The notes under the pieces: generated by a model
What the model was told of the DNA's origin: nothing
Seen by the model: the letters and a program-made list of their open reading frames with translations, nothing else
Databases searched by the model: none
Shown here: in pieces, positions 53,371 to 61,944 of the stretch
Numbering within the stretch: the first letter of the stretch is position 1
How the letters are laid out: each line of letters starts with the position of its first letter
Source: Armatimonadota bacterium
Lineage (GTDB): Bacteria; Sysuimicrobiota; Sysuimicrobiia; Sysuimicrobiales; Humicultoraceae
Direction: 5' to 3'
Assembly: GCA_031459855.1 (NCBI GenBank)
Contig: JAVKHP010000001.1
Coordinates: 1,098,059-1,162,058, forward strand
Length of the DNA stretch: 64,000 bases
Translations under genes and position numbers: made by a program

Positions 53371-53446
53371 CAACGTGCCGGGCCGGGTGGTGGTCCCCGC
53401 GGTGGCCGTGGCCGCGCGGGACGACCGGTGTCGGGGGAGGTGCGTG

Positions 53447-55036
53447 ATGGCGAGGGTGCGGGCGATGCCGGGAGCGTGCGCCATGGTGCGGGGCGCCGCG
53501 GTGCTCGCGGTGCTCGTGGTCGGAAGCCTCGTCGCCCAGGCCGCCGGTGCACCGGCGGAGCAGCCCGTGCGCGGCGGCGTGCTCCGGGTCGCGCACACCG
53601 GCGAGCCGCCGACGCTGGACCTGCACTGGACCACCGGCGCGCCGACGCAGGACGTCGCCATTCACCTCTTCGAGGGGCTCTTCGCGCTCTCGGCCCGCTA
53701 CCAGGCGAAGCCCCTGCTGGTAGACCGCTGGAGCATGACTTCCGACCGGCGCACGTACACGTTCGCGCTGCGCCGTGGGGTGCTGTTCCACCACGGCCGG
53801 GAGCTCGTCGCCGACGACGTGGTGGCGTCGCTGCAGCGGTGGGGCCGTCTGGCCGCCCGGGGCCGCGAGCTGTTCCGCGACGTCGTGGAGCTCGTCGCCG
53901 TTGACCCCTCGACGGTGCGCCTCCGGCTGCGCGAGGCCAACGGGCTCGTGCCGCTCGCCCTGGCCATCCCCAGCCAGGGCGCGGTGATCTACCCCCGCGA
54001 GGTGGTGGAGGAAGCCGGCAGCGGGCCCATCCGCCGCCTCATCGGTACCGGGCCCTACCGCTTCGTCGAGCATACACCCGACGTGCGCATCCGCCTCGAG
54101 CGCTTCGACCGCTACCGCCCCCGCGACGACCCGCCCGACGGCCAGGCCGGCCGGCGCGAGCCGTACCTCGACGCCATCGAGTTCCTCCCCGTGCCCGACG
54201 CCTCCGTGCGCATCGCCGGCGTGCAGCGCGGCGACTACCACTTCGCCCACTCGATCCCCACCGACGAGTACCCACGGCTGGCAGCGGTGCCGACCGTGCG
54301 GCCGCTGGTGATCACCACGCCGCAGTGGGCCGGCTTCGTGTTCAACCACCGCAGTCCGCTGACCGCCAACCGGGCCCTGCGCCGTGCCGTCGTGGCCGCG
54401 CTCGACGAGGAGGCGATCCTGCGCGGGGTCTACGGTCCGCGCCAGTTCTGGCGGACGACGCCCTCGTTCTTCCCGCCCGAGCATCCCCTGTGGACGCCCG
54501 CCGGCGGCGAGATCTACCGGGCGCGCGGGCCGGCGGCCGCACGGCCCTGGCTGGAGGCCGCGGGCTACCGCGGGCAGCCGCTGCGATGGATGGCCAGCAG
54601 CGAGATGCCCCACCACCTGACCGCGGCGACGATCGCCCGCAGCCAGCTGGAGCAGGCCGGCATCGCCGTGGATTTGCAGGTGATGGACTGGGCCACGCTC
54701 GTGCAGCGGCGCAGCCGCCCCGAGGGCTGGGACGTGTTCACCACGACGTTCGGCTTCGTGCCCGACCCGGTCTTCCTGCTGCCGCTGCTGCCCTCGTGGC
54801 CGGGGTGGTACGACGACCGGGAGATGGCGGCCCTGCTGCGGCTGCTCACCCGGCACGTCGACCCTGCCGTGCGCGCGGCGCTGTGGGCCCGGGCGCAGGC
54901 GCGCTTCTACGACCAGGCGGTGGCGGTGCGGCTGGGTGACTGGTTCCCCCTGCAGCTTTACCGCGCCGAACTGCGGGGCGTGGTCGGCGGCCCGGGCACT
55001 TACCACTGGAACGTGTGGTTCGCACGGCACCCCTGA
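53447..55036 (+). CDS. Family 5 solute-binding protein (peptide/nickel type)
   Basis: Exported binding protein of 529 residues. A Sec signal (RGAAVLAVLVVGSLVAQAAGAPA) precedes RGGVLRVAHTGEPPTLDLHW; the family 5 signature follows (LRRGVLFHHGRELVADDVVASL). No permease genes accompany it, so it serves a transporter encoded elsewhere. GGGGGAGG upstream supports ATG 53447. It is only distantly similar to the two family 5 proteins at 11-15 kb. Confidence 0.86.
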   Translation: MARVRAMPGACAMVRGAAVLAVLVVGSLVAQAAGAPAEQPVRGGVLRVAHTGEPPTLDLHWTTGAPTQDVAIHLFEGLFALSARYQAKPLLVDRWSMTSDRRTYTFALRRGVLFHHGRELVADDVVASLQRWGRLAARGRELFRDVVELVAVDPSTVRLRLREANGLVPLALAIPSQGAVIYPREVVEEAGSGPIRRLIGTGPYRFVEHTPDVRIRLERFDRYRPRDDPPDGQAGRREPYLDAIEFLPVPDASVRIAGVQRGDYHFAHSIPTDEYPRLAAVPTVRPLVITTPQWAGFVFNHRSPLTANRALRRAVVAALDEEAILRGVYGPRQFWRTTPSFFPPEHPLWTPAGGEIYRARGPAAARPWLEAAGYRGQPLRWMASSEMPHHLTAATIARSQLEQAGIAVDLQVMDWATLVQRRSRPEGWDVFTTTFGFVPDPVFLLPLLPSWPGWYDDREMAALLRLLTRHVDPAVRAALWARAQARFYDQAVAVRLGDWFPLQLYRAELRGVVGGPGTYHWNVWFARHP

Positions 55037-55077
55037 GCGCCGCCCGCCCTGCGCAGCCACAGAGAGGAGGCACACCG

Positions 55078-55656
55078 ATGCGACCCGAGATCGTGCCAGG
55101 CGCGACGTTCCCCGACTACGAGCTGCCCGACCACACCGGCACGCGGCGGCGACTCTCGGAGCTGCAGGGGCGAGACGCGCTGATCCTTGTGCTGGCCCGC
55201 GGGCACTACTGCCCCAAGGACTTCCACCAGCTCAAGGGCTACGTGGCGTTCTACCCCGAGCTGCGGGTCGGCTATACGCGGCTGGTGACCATCACCACCG
55301 ACCACCTGCCCGAGCTCAACGAGCTGCGCGACAAGCTGGGCGCCCCCTGGCCGTTCCTCGCCGACCCCATGCGCACGGTCCAGAAGGATCTCGACATCCA
55401 GGAGTACACCGATCCGCGCCACGACCCCATGATCCCGTACACCTTCGTGCTGGCCCCGGGCCTGGTGATCTTCAAGATCTACAACGGCTACTGGTACTGG
55501 GGCCGGCCCTCGCCCGAGGACCTGCGGCGCGACCTGCGCGAGCTGTTTCAGCAGATTCGTCCCGACTGGAACATCGACACACCCGAGATGAAGGCAGCGT
55601 GGGCGCGCGGGGAGCGCGAGCGGTTCTTCCCCTACCGGGCGGCGCCGAAAGGCTGA
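55078..55656 (+). CDS. Peroxiredoxin/AhpC-TSA-like protein
   Basis: A thioredoxin-fold redox protein of 192 residues. FPDYELPDHTGTRRRLSEL opens the fold; the active-site region is LARGHYCPKDF, with a single Cys where peroxiredoxins have TxxC. No resolving Cys is apparent. The C-terminus is extended and aromatic-rich. AGAGAGGAGG about 7 bases upstream fixes ATG 55078. It may reduce peroxides with an external thiol; activity untested. Confidence 0.8.
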   Translation: MRPEIVPGATFPDYELPDHTGTRRRLSELQGRDALILVLARGHYCPKDFHQLKGYVAFYPELRVGYTRLVTITTDHLPELNELRDKLGAPWPFLADPMRTVQKDLDIQEYTDPRHDPMIPYTFVLAPGLVIFKIYNGYWYWGRPSPEDLRRDLRELFQQIRPDWNIDTPEMKAAWARGERERFFPYRAAPKG

Positions 55657-55678
55657 CCGGCGTGTGCGCGGTGCACCC

Positions 55679-56284
55679 CTAGCCCGACCCCTCTAGCCGC
55701 AGCCAGCGGGCGGCTGCCTGCAGGGCGTCGGCCACCGCCGTGGCGTCGCGCAGGTGCGCGAACGGGACCGGCGCTGTGGGCGCGTCGCCAGCCTCGCGCA
55801 GCGGGCGTTGCCACCAGCCCACGTCGTGCCAGCGGCCGAGTTTGAACCCGACGTTGCGGTAGACGCCGACCGGCACGAACCCCATCGCCTCGTGCAGCCC
55901 CACGCTGGCGGGGTTGGGCAAGCCGATCCCTGCGAAGGCGTTGTAGAACCCCTGCAGGCGGAGGATCTCCAGCAATGCCGCGTAGAGGGCGCGCCCGACG
56001 CCGCGGCGCCGGACCGTCGCGGCCACGTAGATCGACACGTCGACGGACCACTGGTAGGCTGCGCGGGTGCGGTGCGGGCTCGCATAGGCGTAGCCCAGGA
56101 CGCCGCGCTGTGGGGCGCAAACGATCCAGGGGTAGCGCTGCAGCGTCGTGCGGATGCGGTGGGCCATCTCGGCCACCGACGGCGGGTCGACCTCGAACGA
56201 GATGGCGGTTTCGCGGACGATCGGCGCGTAGATCGCGCAGATCGCCGGGGCGTCGTCGCGGGTGGCGATGCGCAGCGCGGCCAT
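55679..56284 (-). CDS. GNAT N-acetyltransferase, phosphinothricin acetyltransferase-like
   Basis: Transfers acetyl from acetyl-CoA to an amino group; 201 residues. RIATRDDAPAICAIYAPIVRETAISFE and the acetyl-CoA loop RRRGVGRALYAALLEIL match the Pat/Bar group, which acts on phosphinothricin or methionine sulfoximine. ATG 56284 is the family start. It diverges from amt, which fits a link to nitrogen or glutamine-analogue metabolism only loosely. Confidence 0.83.
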   Translation of the reverse strand: MAALRIATRDDAPAICAIYAPIVRETAISFEVDPPSVAEMAHRIRTTLQRYPWIVCAPQRGVLGYAYASPHRTRAAYQWSVDVSIYVAATVRRRGVGRALYAALLEILRLQGFYNAFAGIGLPNPASVGLHEAMGFVPVGVYRNVGFKLGRWHDVGWWQRPLREAGDAPTAPVPFAHLRDATAVADALQAAARWLRLEGSG

Positions 56285-56367
56285 GACACTCTGTTCGGTG
56301 GGCGGGCGCGGTGAGTCCTGCGGGCAGGTGTCGGCGTCGCGAGTTCTCGCGAGGCTTTCGCCCGGGC

Positions 56368-56395
56368 TTGACAGCCTGGCAGGGCGTGCTACCAT
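56368..56395 (+). promoter_or_regulatory. Sigma-70-type promoter of amt-PII
   Basis: TTGACA (56368-56373) and TACCAT (56390-56395) with 16 bases between. Initiation near 56402 would leave a leader of about 220 bases before the amt ATG. Confidence 0.7.
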
Positions 56396-56430
56396 GAGCG
56401 CAAGTCGAAAGCGTACACTCCACGGGCCGT

Positions 56431-56463
56431 GACGCCCGCGCCGCCACTGCTGGCGCGGGCGTC
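56431..56463 (+). promoter_or_regulatory. 12-bp hairpin in the amt leader
   Basis: GACGCCCGCGCC (56431-56442) pairs perfectly with GGCGCGGGCGTC (56452-56463) around a nine-base loop, about 30 bases after the predicted start of transcription. There is no T tract. It could be an attenuator with a factor, or an RNA stability element. The remaining leader to 56621 shows nothing further. Confidence 0.55.
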
Positions 56464-56621
56464 GTGCGTTCGAGGGGGAGGGGTGGTCTGCGCGCCCGGG
56501 CCGCGACGCCCGTTGCGGACCCGGGCGTTGCTGTGCGCGCACGCGGCGCGGCGTCGGACGGGGTCACGGCGCACCCGCCGCGCCGCGCGGACCACGGAAC
56601 GCGAACCACGGAGGTGGCGCG

Positions 56622-57911
56622 ATGGCGATCCAACCTGCCGATACGGCGTGGATGCTGGTGGCGACGGCGCTGGTGCTGCTCATGACCCCCGCCCTGGGCT
56701 TCTTCTACGGCGGCCTGGTCCGCGCCAAGAATGCGCTCAACACGCTGATGATGAGCGTGGTGGCCCTGGGCGTGGTGGGCGTAGTCTGGGCGGTGCTGGG
56801 GTACTCGCTGGCGTTCGCCGAGGGTGGCCCGTGGCTGGGCGGCCTCTCGAAGGCGTTCCTGCGCGACGTGGACCTGGCGCCCCAGGGCACCATCCCTCAG
56901 CTCCTCTTCATGGCCTATCAGGGCACCTTTGCCATCATCACCGCGGCCCTGATCTCCGGCGCCATCGTCGAGCGCATGCAGTTCCGCGCCTACGTAGCGT
57001 TCCTCGGCCTGTGGGCACTGGTGGTCTACGCGCCGGTAGCGCACTGGGTCTGGGGCGGCGGGTGGCTCGCGCGCCTGGGGGCGCTCGACTTCGCCGGCGG
57101 CACGGTCGTCCACGTCAACGCGGGCGCGGCGGCCGCGGTGGCGGCGTTGGCGCTGGGCGCGCGCAAGGACTACGGGCGCCAGGCGATCCTGCCCCACAAC
57201 GTGCCGTTCACGCTGCTGGGTGCGGGCCTGCTGTGGTTTGGCTGGTTTGGCTTCAACGGCGGCAGCGCGCTGGCGGCCAACGCCAGCGCGGCGCTGGCCT
57301 TCGTCAACACCATGCTGGCGCCGGCGGCCACCCTTGTGGTCTGGACGCTACTCGACCTCGTCCGCACCGGACGCGCCACGGCGGTGGGTGCGGCGACCGC
57401 CATCGTCGTGGGCCTGGTGGCCATCACGCCGGCTGCCGGCTTCGTCGGCCCGATGGCGGCGCTCGCGCTCGGAGGTGCTGCCGCGGTCCCCAGCTACGGC
57501 GTCATCCTCTGGCGGGCGCGCACACGGCTCGACGACTCCCTCGACGTGCTCGCTGCGCACGGTGTGGGCGGCACCGTGGGCGCGCTGCTGACCGGCGTGC
57601 TGGCCCACAAGGTCTGGAACGGCACCGCCAATGGCCTGCTGTTCGGCAACCCGCTGCAGCTGGGCGTGCAGGCCGTGGCGGTGCTCGCGGCTGCGGCTTA
57701 CAGCGCTGCGGGGACGTTCGTGCTGCTGAAGCTGGTGGGCGCGCTGCTGCCGCTGCGCGTGGCGGATCCCGACGAGGAAGGCGTGGGGCTCGACGTGAGC
57801 CAGCACGGCGAGGAGGCGTACACGACCGGGGAAGGCGCCATCCTGGTGCTGTCCGAGCCGGCACCGCCTGCGCCGGCACCGGCGCCGTCGCCCGCGGGGA
57901 GCCAGGCATGA
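56622..57911 (+). CDS. amt: Ammonium transporter (Amt family)
   Basis: Membrane channel for ammonium/ammonia, 429 residues and about eleven membrane segments. It has ALGFFYGGLVRAKNALN, the twin-His region DFAGGTVVHVNAGAAA and HGVGGTVGALLTGVLA. The C-terminal cytoplasmic tail (DEEGVGLDVSQHGEEAY) is the part contacted by GlnK-type PII proteins. The PII gene follows 46 bases downstream, as is common. No cleavable signal peptide is obvious. Confidence 0.95.
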   Translation: MAIQPADTAWMLVATALVLLMTPALGFFYGGLVRAKNALNTLMMSVVALGVVGVVWAVLGYSLAFAEGGPWLGGLSKAFLRDVDLAPQGTIPQLLFMAYQGTFAIITAALISGAIVERMQFRAYVAFLGLWALVVYAPVAHWVWGGGWLARLGALDFAGGTVVHVNAGAAAAVAALALGARKDYGRQAILPHNVPFTLLGAGLLWFGWFGFNGGSALAANASAALAFVNTMLAPAATLVVWTLLDLVRTGRATAVGAATAIVVGLVAITPAAGFVGPMAALALGGAAAVPSYGVILWRARTRLDDSLDVLAAHGVGGTVGALLTGVLAHKVWNGTANGLLFGNPLQLGVQAVAVLAAAAYSAAGTFVLLKLVGALLPLRVADPDEEGVGLDVSQHGEEAYTTGEGAILVLSEPAPPAPAPAPSPAGSQA

Positions 57912-57957
57912 GGCCGGCAGACGCCGTGCCACACGAGGAGTCGGAGGGAAACCGGGG

Positions 57958-58320
57958 ATGAAACTGGTGGTCGCCGTCGTCCGTCCCGAGAAGCTGACCG
58001 CGGTGCTGGAGGCGCTGTTCCACGCCGAGGTCCGCGGGTTGACCATCAGCCGCGTGCAGGGCCACGGCGGCGAGATCGAGCGCGTCCAGACCTACCGCGG
58101 CACCACGGTGAAGATGGAGCTGTCGGAGAAGGTGCGGTTGGAGATCGGCGTCTCCGACCACTTCGTCGAGCCCACCGTGCGGGCCATCCTCGAGGCAGGC
58201 CGGACCGGCGCCGTGGGCGACGGGAAGATCTTCGTGCTGCCGGTGGAGAAGGTCTACCGCATCCGCACCGGTGAGCAGGACGAGGCCGCGGTCACGCCGG
58301 TCGCAACGGTCGGTTCATAG
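57958..58320 (+). CDS. PII nitrogen regulatory protein (GlnB/GlnK family)
   Basis: Trimeric sensor of energy and 2-oxoglutarate, which blocks Amt when nitrogen is sufficient. The 120 residues have KLVVAVVRPEKL, the T-loop Gly-rich QGHGG, the TYRG segment (45-48) and the C-terminal GDGKIFVLPVEKVYRIRTGE. At position 51, where uridylylated PII proteins have Tyr, there is Val. Covalent control at Tyr51 is therefore impossible and regulation is presumably by ligands only. Confidence 0.93.
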   Translation: MKLVVAVVRPEKLTAVLEALFHAEVRGLTISRVQGHGGEIERVQTYRGTTVKMELSEKVRLEIGVSDHFVEPTVRAILEAGRTGAVGDGKIFVLPVEKVYRIRTGEQDEAAVTPVATVGS

Positions 58321-58503
58321 GCGGGCTGCCGCAGCGTGGGAAGGGCCCGTGCGCTGGCCTGGTTCTTTTTGAGACCGGCCAAGCCCCGTACCGGTCCCGG
58401 TCCCGACATGGTGTCGTGGCATCCTTCCTTGGGCCTCCCGCTGGGAACGGCGAGCTGTCTGGAAGGCGAACTGGCGGACCTGTGGTGAGCTGGTGCGAGA
58501 GGG
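58321..58503. other. Intergenic region between the PII gene and the serine T-box promoter
   Basis: No gene was seen. A weak hairpin (GGCC-GGT at 58356-58363 with ACC-GGCC at 58374-58380) encloses a TTCTTTTT loop and could help terminate amt-PII transcripts. Confidence 0.35.
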
Positions 58504-58532
58504 TTGTCGTCCGCGCGGCCGGATGCTAGTAT
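58504..58532 (+). promoter_or_regulatory. Sigma-70-type promoter of the serine operon
   Basis: TTGTCG (58504-58509) and TAGTAT (58527-58532) with 17 bases between, just ahead of the serine T-box. Confidence 0.7.
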
Positions 58533-58539
58533 CGATCGC

Positions 58540-58857
58540 GATATCGTCAGCATAGCGGCGATGACGGAGACGAGTAGGCGCGGCGCCGCCTGAGGAGAGA
58601 GCCGGCGGGCGGTGCGAGCCGGTCGGGCCCGCGACCGAATCCCCTCCTGAGCGGCAGACGATGCCGGCCCGGTGCGCTGGAGGCCGGCCGAAGTCCCCGG
58701 GTTGCGCCCGTGACAGCGCGTACGAGGGCCCGGTGGGCCGCGCGGCATCGGTCGCGGCGGCGCGTGATGTTGTGCGGACCGTACGCGCGGATCCCGGGAA
58801 CGCGAGTGGCACCGCGGGGAGTACCCCGTCTCGAGCGCGAGGCGGGGTGTTTTGTTT
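58540..58857 (+). promoter_or_regulatory. T-box leader, serine specifier (UCC)
   Basis: tRNA-sensing leader ahead of the aminotransferase-serA-serS operon. Stem I elements AGAGAGCCGG (58595-58604) and GGTGCGAGCC (58611-58620) are followed by GAA-TCC, with the candidate specifier TCC at 58640-58642. The T-box TGGCACCGCGG is at 58807-58817, and the terminator stem 58823-58833 with 58838-58848 is followed by TGTTTTGTTT. Both leaders in this window keep the same GAA-codon arrangement. UCC agrees with the serine genes it controls. Stem limits are approximate. Confidence 0.9.
58823..58857 (+). terminator. T-box-controlled intrinsic terminator (serine leader)
   Basis: ACCCCGTCTCG pairs with CGAGGCGGGGT (one G-U) around an AGCG loop, then a T-rich tail. 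It directly follows the T-box sequence, with which the antiterminator would compete. Confidence 0.88.
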
Positions 58858-58879
58858 AGGGCTTCACAGGAGGTGACCC

Positions 58880-60028
58880 GTGCAGCAGTACCTGTTGATC
58901 CCAGGCCCCACGCCGCTGCCCGAGGAGGTCCTGCGGGCCGGCGCCCGGCAGATGATCAACCACCGCGATCCCGAGTTCGGCCGGCTGCTGGCCGAGATCC
59001 TGGCAGCGCTGCGGCGGGTCTTCATGACCCGTCACCCCGTCATCCCCTTCGCGGCGTCGGGCACCGGCGGGCTCGAGGCGGCGCTGGTGAACCTGTGCTC
59101 GCCCGGCGACGAGGTGGTGGCGGTCTGCGCCGGGGCGTTCGGCGAGCGGTTCGCCGCCATCGCGGAGGCCTTCGGCCTGCGCGTGCGGCGCATCGAGGTG
59201 CCGTGGGGGCAGGCGGTCGATCCCGAGGCGGTGCGCGCGGCCCTGCACGCGACGCCGCGGGCCAGGGCGCTGCTGGTCACCCACAACGAGACGTCGACCG
59301 GTGTGCGGCAGGACCTGCAGGCGATCGCCGAGGCGGCGCGCGGCCACGACGCGCTGCTGCTCGCCGACGCCGTCAGCTCGCTGGGTGCCGTGGAGCTGCG
59401 CGCCGACGCCTGGGGGCTCGACGTCGTCATCACGGGATCGCAGAAGGCGCTGATGGCGCCGCCGGGCCTGGCGCTCGTCAGCGTCTCCGAGCGGGCGCAG
59501 GCCGCCATGCAGACGGCGCGGCTACCGCGCTTCTACTGGGCGTTCGACCGCATGCTGGCCGAGCTCGGTGATGCAGAAGCCTACACGCCGTTCACGCCGG
59601 CGATCGGCACCCTCTACGCGCTGCGCGAGGGCCTGCGCCTGGTCGAGGCCGAGGGGCTGGAAGCGCGCTGGGCGCGGCACCGCCGCACCGCGCGCGCGGT
59701 GCGGGCGGGCCTGCGGGCCCTGGGGCTGCGGATCGTACCCGACGAGGCGGTGGCCAGCGAGACGGTGACGGCGGTCTGGCTGCCCGACGGGGTCGCGGCC
59801 GCGGCGCTGCTGGAGCGCCTGCGGGTCGAGCACGGGGTGACGCTCAGCGGCGGCCAGGGACAGTTCCGGGGCAGGATCGTGCGGTTCGGGCACCTGGGGT
59901 GGGTGCCCGACGAGGCCGTGCTGGCGGGGCTGGCGGCCCTCGAGGCGGTGCTGCCGCAGGTGGGCGGGCCGGCCGTCCGGGGCGCGGTGGCTGCCGCCCG
60001 CGAGGCGCTGGCGGGCGCGCCGGCGTGA
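58880..60028 (+). CDS. Class V aminotransferase (alanine-glyoxylate/serine-pyruvate type; candidate phosphoserine aminotransferase)
   Basis: PLP enzyme of 382 residues. LLIPGPTPLPEEV, SGTGGLEAALVNL, THNETSTG, DAVSSLGAVEL and the PLP lysine in TGSQKALMAPPGLALV mark the AGXT-like class V group. No canonical serC is present, and the gene is followed by serA and serS under a serine T-box. It therefore probably performs the transamination to phosphoserine, as related enzymes do in some archaea and deep-branching bacteria. GTG 58880 has AGGAGGTGA upstream. Confidence 0.86.
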   Translation: MQQYLLIPGPTPLPEEVLRAGARQMINHRDPEFGRLLAEILAALRRVFMTRHPVIPFAASGTGGLEAALVNLCSPGDEVVAVCAGAFGERFAAIAEAFGLRVRRIEVPWGQAVDPEAVRAALHATPRARALLVTHNETSTGVRQDLQAIAEAARGHDALLLADAVSSLGAVELRADAWGLDVVITGSQKALMAPPGLALVSVSERAQAAMQTARLPRFYWAFDRMLAELGDAEAYTPFTPAIGTLYALREGLRLVEAEGLEARWARHRRTARAVRAGLRALGLRIVPDEAVASETVTAVWLPDGVAAAALLERLRVEHGVTLSGGQGQFRGRIVRFGHLGWVPDEAVLAGLAALEAVLPQVGGPAVRGAVAAAREALAGAPA

Positions 60029-60119
60029 CCGATCAGGGGCACAGGATCGCCAGGCACCAGGCGCACGCGCAGCCAGGGGGTGCGCCCGGGGCGCGATCTG
60101 CGGGGTATGGAGGCACCAG

Positions 60120-61910
60120 GTGCGCATGGAGACAGACGCTGCGCTGGCCACCGTTAGGGTACCCGCGGGCAGTCACCCCGCACCGCAGCCCCCTGCGGGT
60201 GCGGTGGATGCGCACGTCAATGCCGTGAGGGTACCCGCGAGCAGCCAGACGGCACCGCAGGTGCGCGAGGTGCACGCTGTGCACCGGCGCCGGGACGTCG
60301 AGGCGCCTACCGTCGCACCGGGCGCATCGCCGCCGCGGGTCGTCGTGGCCGACGGGCTGGATGCGCTGGGCCTCGAGCGCCTGCGCGTCCGGGCCCGCGT
60401 GGACGTCTTCGGCGGGCTCGACGAGGCCGGGCTGATCGAGGCACTGCAGGCCGCCGACGCCGTGATCGTGCGCAGCCGCAGCCGGCTCACCGCCCGGGTG
60501 CTGGAGGCGGCGCCGCGCCTGCGGGTGGCGGCCCGCGCGGGCGTCGGGGTGGACAACATCGACGTGGACGCCGCGACGCGATGCGGCATCCTGGTCCTGA
60601 ACACCCCCGAGAGCAGCACCGTCAGCACCGCCGAGCACACCATGGCGCTGCTGCTGGCGCTGGCGCGCTGGATTCCGCAGGCCAACGCATCGGTGGCGCG
60701 CGGCGAGTGGCGACGCGAGGCGTTCGTGGGGAGCGAGCTCTACGGCAAGACCCTGGGCGTCATCGGGTTGGGGAAGATCGGCGCCGAGGTGGCGCGGCGC
60801 GCGCAGGCGTTCGGGATGCGGGTGATCGCCCACGATCCGTACATCAGCGAGGACCGGGCCGCGCGCCTGGGTGTCCAGCTGGTCGATCTGCCGGCGCTGC
60901 TGACGACCAGCGACGCGGTCACGCTGCACGTGCCGCTGACGCCACGGACGGTGCGACTGCTGGGGCCCGAGCACCTGCAGCGCATGAAGCCCGGCGCGTT
61001 GCTGGTCAACTGCGCGCGTGGGGGGCTCGTGGACGAAGACGCCCTGCTGGCGGCGCTGGAAACAGGTCACCTGGGCGGTGCAGCCCTGGACGTGTTCGAG
61101 CACGAACCCCCGCAGCGGCGCGCCCTGCTGGCGCATCCACGGGTGGTGGCGACGCCGCACCTGGGCGCGTCCACGCGCGAGGCGCAGCGCTCGGTCGCCG
61201 TCGACGTCGCCGAGCAGGTGCTCGACGCGCTGGAAGGGCGACCGGTGCGCGGTGCGGTCAACGCGCCGGCGCTGGTAGCCGAGACCTGGCAGCGGCTGCA
61301 GCCCTACCTGGTCCTGGTGCGCCACCTGGGCCTGCTGGCACAGCAGCTCGCCGACGGCCAGATCGAGGCGGTGGAGCTGCGCTACGCGGGCGCGGTGGCG
61401 CAGGAGGACCCGGCGCCGCTGACGGCCGCCTTCCTGGTGGGACTGTTCGACGGGGTCTCGGCACGGCCCGTCAACATGGTGAACGCACCGGTGCTGGCGC
61501 GCGAGCACGGCATCCGCACCAGCGCGGTGCGCGAGGAGGAGAGCGAGGACTTCCAGAGCCTGGTGGTCGTCACGGTCCGGACCACCCGCGGGCCGCTGGT
61601 GCTGGCCGGGACGCTCTTCGGCCACCGGGAGCCGCGCATCACCCGCATCGGCGACTTCCGGCTCGACCTGATCCCGGCCCGCCAGCTGCTCTTCGTGTGG
61701 AACGCCGACCGGCCGGGGATGATCGGCAAGGTGGGAACGCTGCTCGGCGCACACGCCATCAACATCGCCAACATGCACGTGGGCCGCATCGCGCCCGGCG
61801 GGGGAGCGTTGATGGTGCTGACCGTGGACAGCGACGTCCCCGCCGAGGTGCTGGCGGCGCTGGCCCGGCTCGAGGGGATCAGCGCCGTGCGCGCGGTGCG
61901 CCTGGACTGA
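60120..61910 (+). CDS. serA: D-3-phosphoglycerate dehydrogenase, long form with N-terminal extension
   Basis: First step of serine synthesis. After a ~72-residue extension come the substrate and NAD domains: RAGVGVDNIDVDAA, GLGKIGAEVARRAQAFGM, CARGGLVDEDAL and TPHLGAST with the catalytic His. An intervening ASB domain and a C-terminal ACT domain (VWNADRPGMIGKVGTLLG) follow, 596 residues in all. ACT domains usually bind serine for feedback. GTG 60120 lies 6 bases after GGAGG, which supports translation of the extension. The extension contains an in-frame 24-codon duplication and no known domain. Confidence 0.93.
   Translation: MRMETDAALATVRVPAGSHPAPQPPAGAVDAHVNAVRVPASSQTAPQVREVHAVHRRRDVEAPTVAPGASPPRVVVADGLDALGLERLRVRARVDVFGGLDEAGLIEALQAADAVIVRSRSRLTARVLEAAPRLRVAARAGVGVDNIDVDAATRCGILVLNTPESSTVSTAEHTMALLLALARWIPQANASVARGEWRREAFVGSELYGKTLGVIGLGKIGAEVARRAQAFGMRVIAHDPYISEDRAARLGVQLVDLPALLTTSDAVTLHVPLTPRTVRLLGPEHLQRMKPGALLVNCARGGLVDEDALLAALETGHLGGAALDVFEHEPPQRRALLAHPRVVATPHLGASTREAQRSVAVDVAEQVLDALEGRPVRGAVNAPALVAETWQRLQPYLVLVRHLGLLAQQLADGQIEAVELRYAGAVAQEDPAPLTAAFLVGLFDGVSARPVNMVNAPVLAREHGIRTSAVREEESEDFQSLVVVTVRTTRGPLVLAGTLFGHREPRITRIGDFRLDLIPARQLLFVWNADRPGMIGKVGTLLGAHAINIANMHVGRIAPGGGALMVLTVDSDVPAEVLAALARLEGISAVRAVRLD
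60151..60294. repeat. 72-bp in-frame tandem duplication in the serA extension
   Basis: CCGTTAGGGTACCCGCGGGC at 60151 recurs as CCGTGAGGGTACCCGCGAGC at 60223. GCACCGCAG is likewise repeated 72 bases apart. The encoded peptides are VRVPAGSHPAPQ and VRVPASSQTAPQ. The second half of each unit has diverged. Confidence 0.8.
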
Positions 61911-61944
61911 GCCACGGCGGTCGCACGCCGCGGGAGGCACGACG

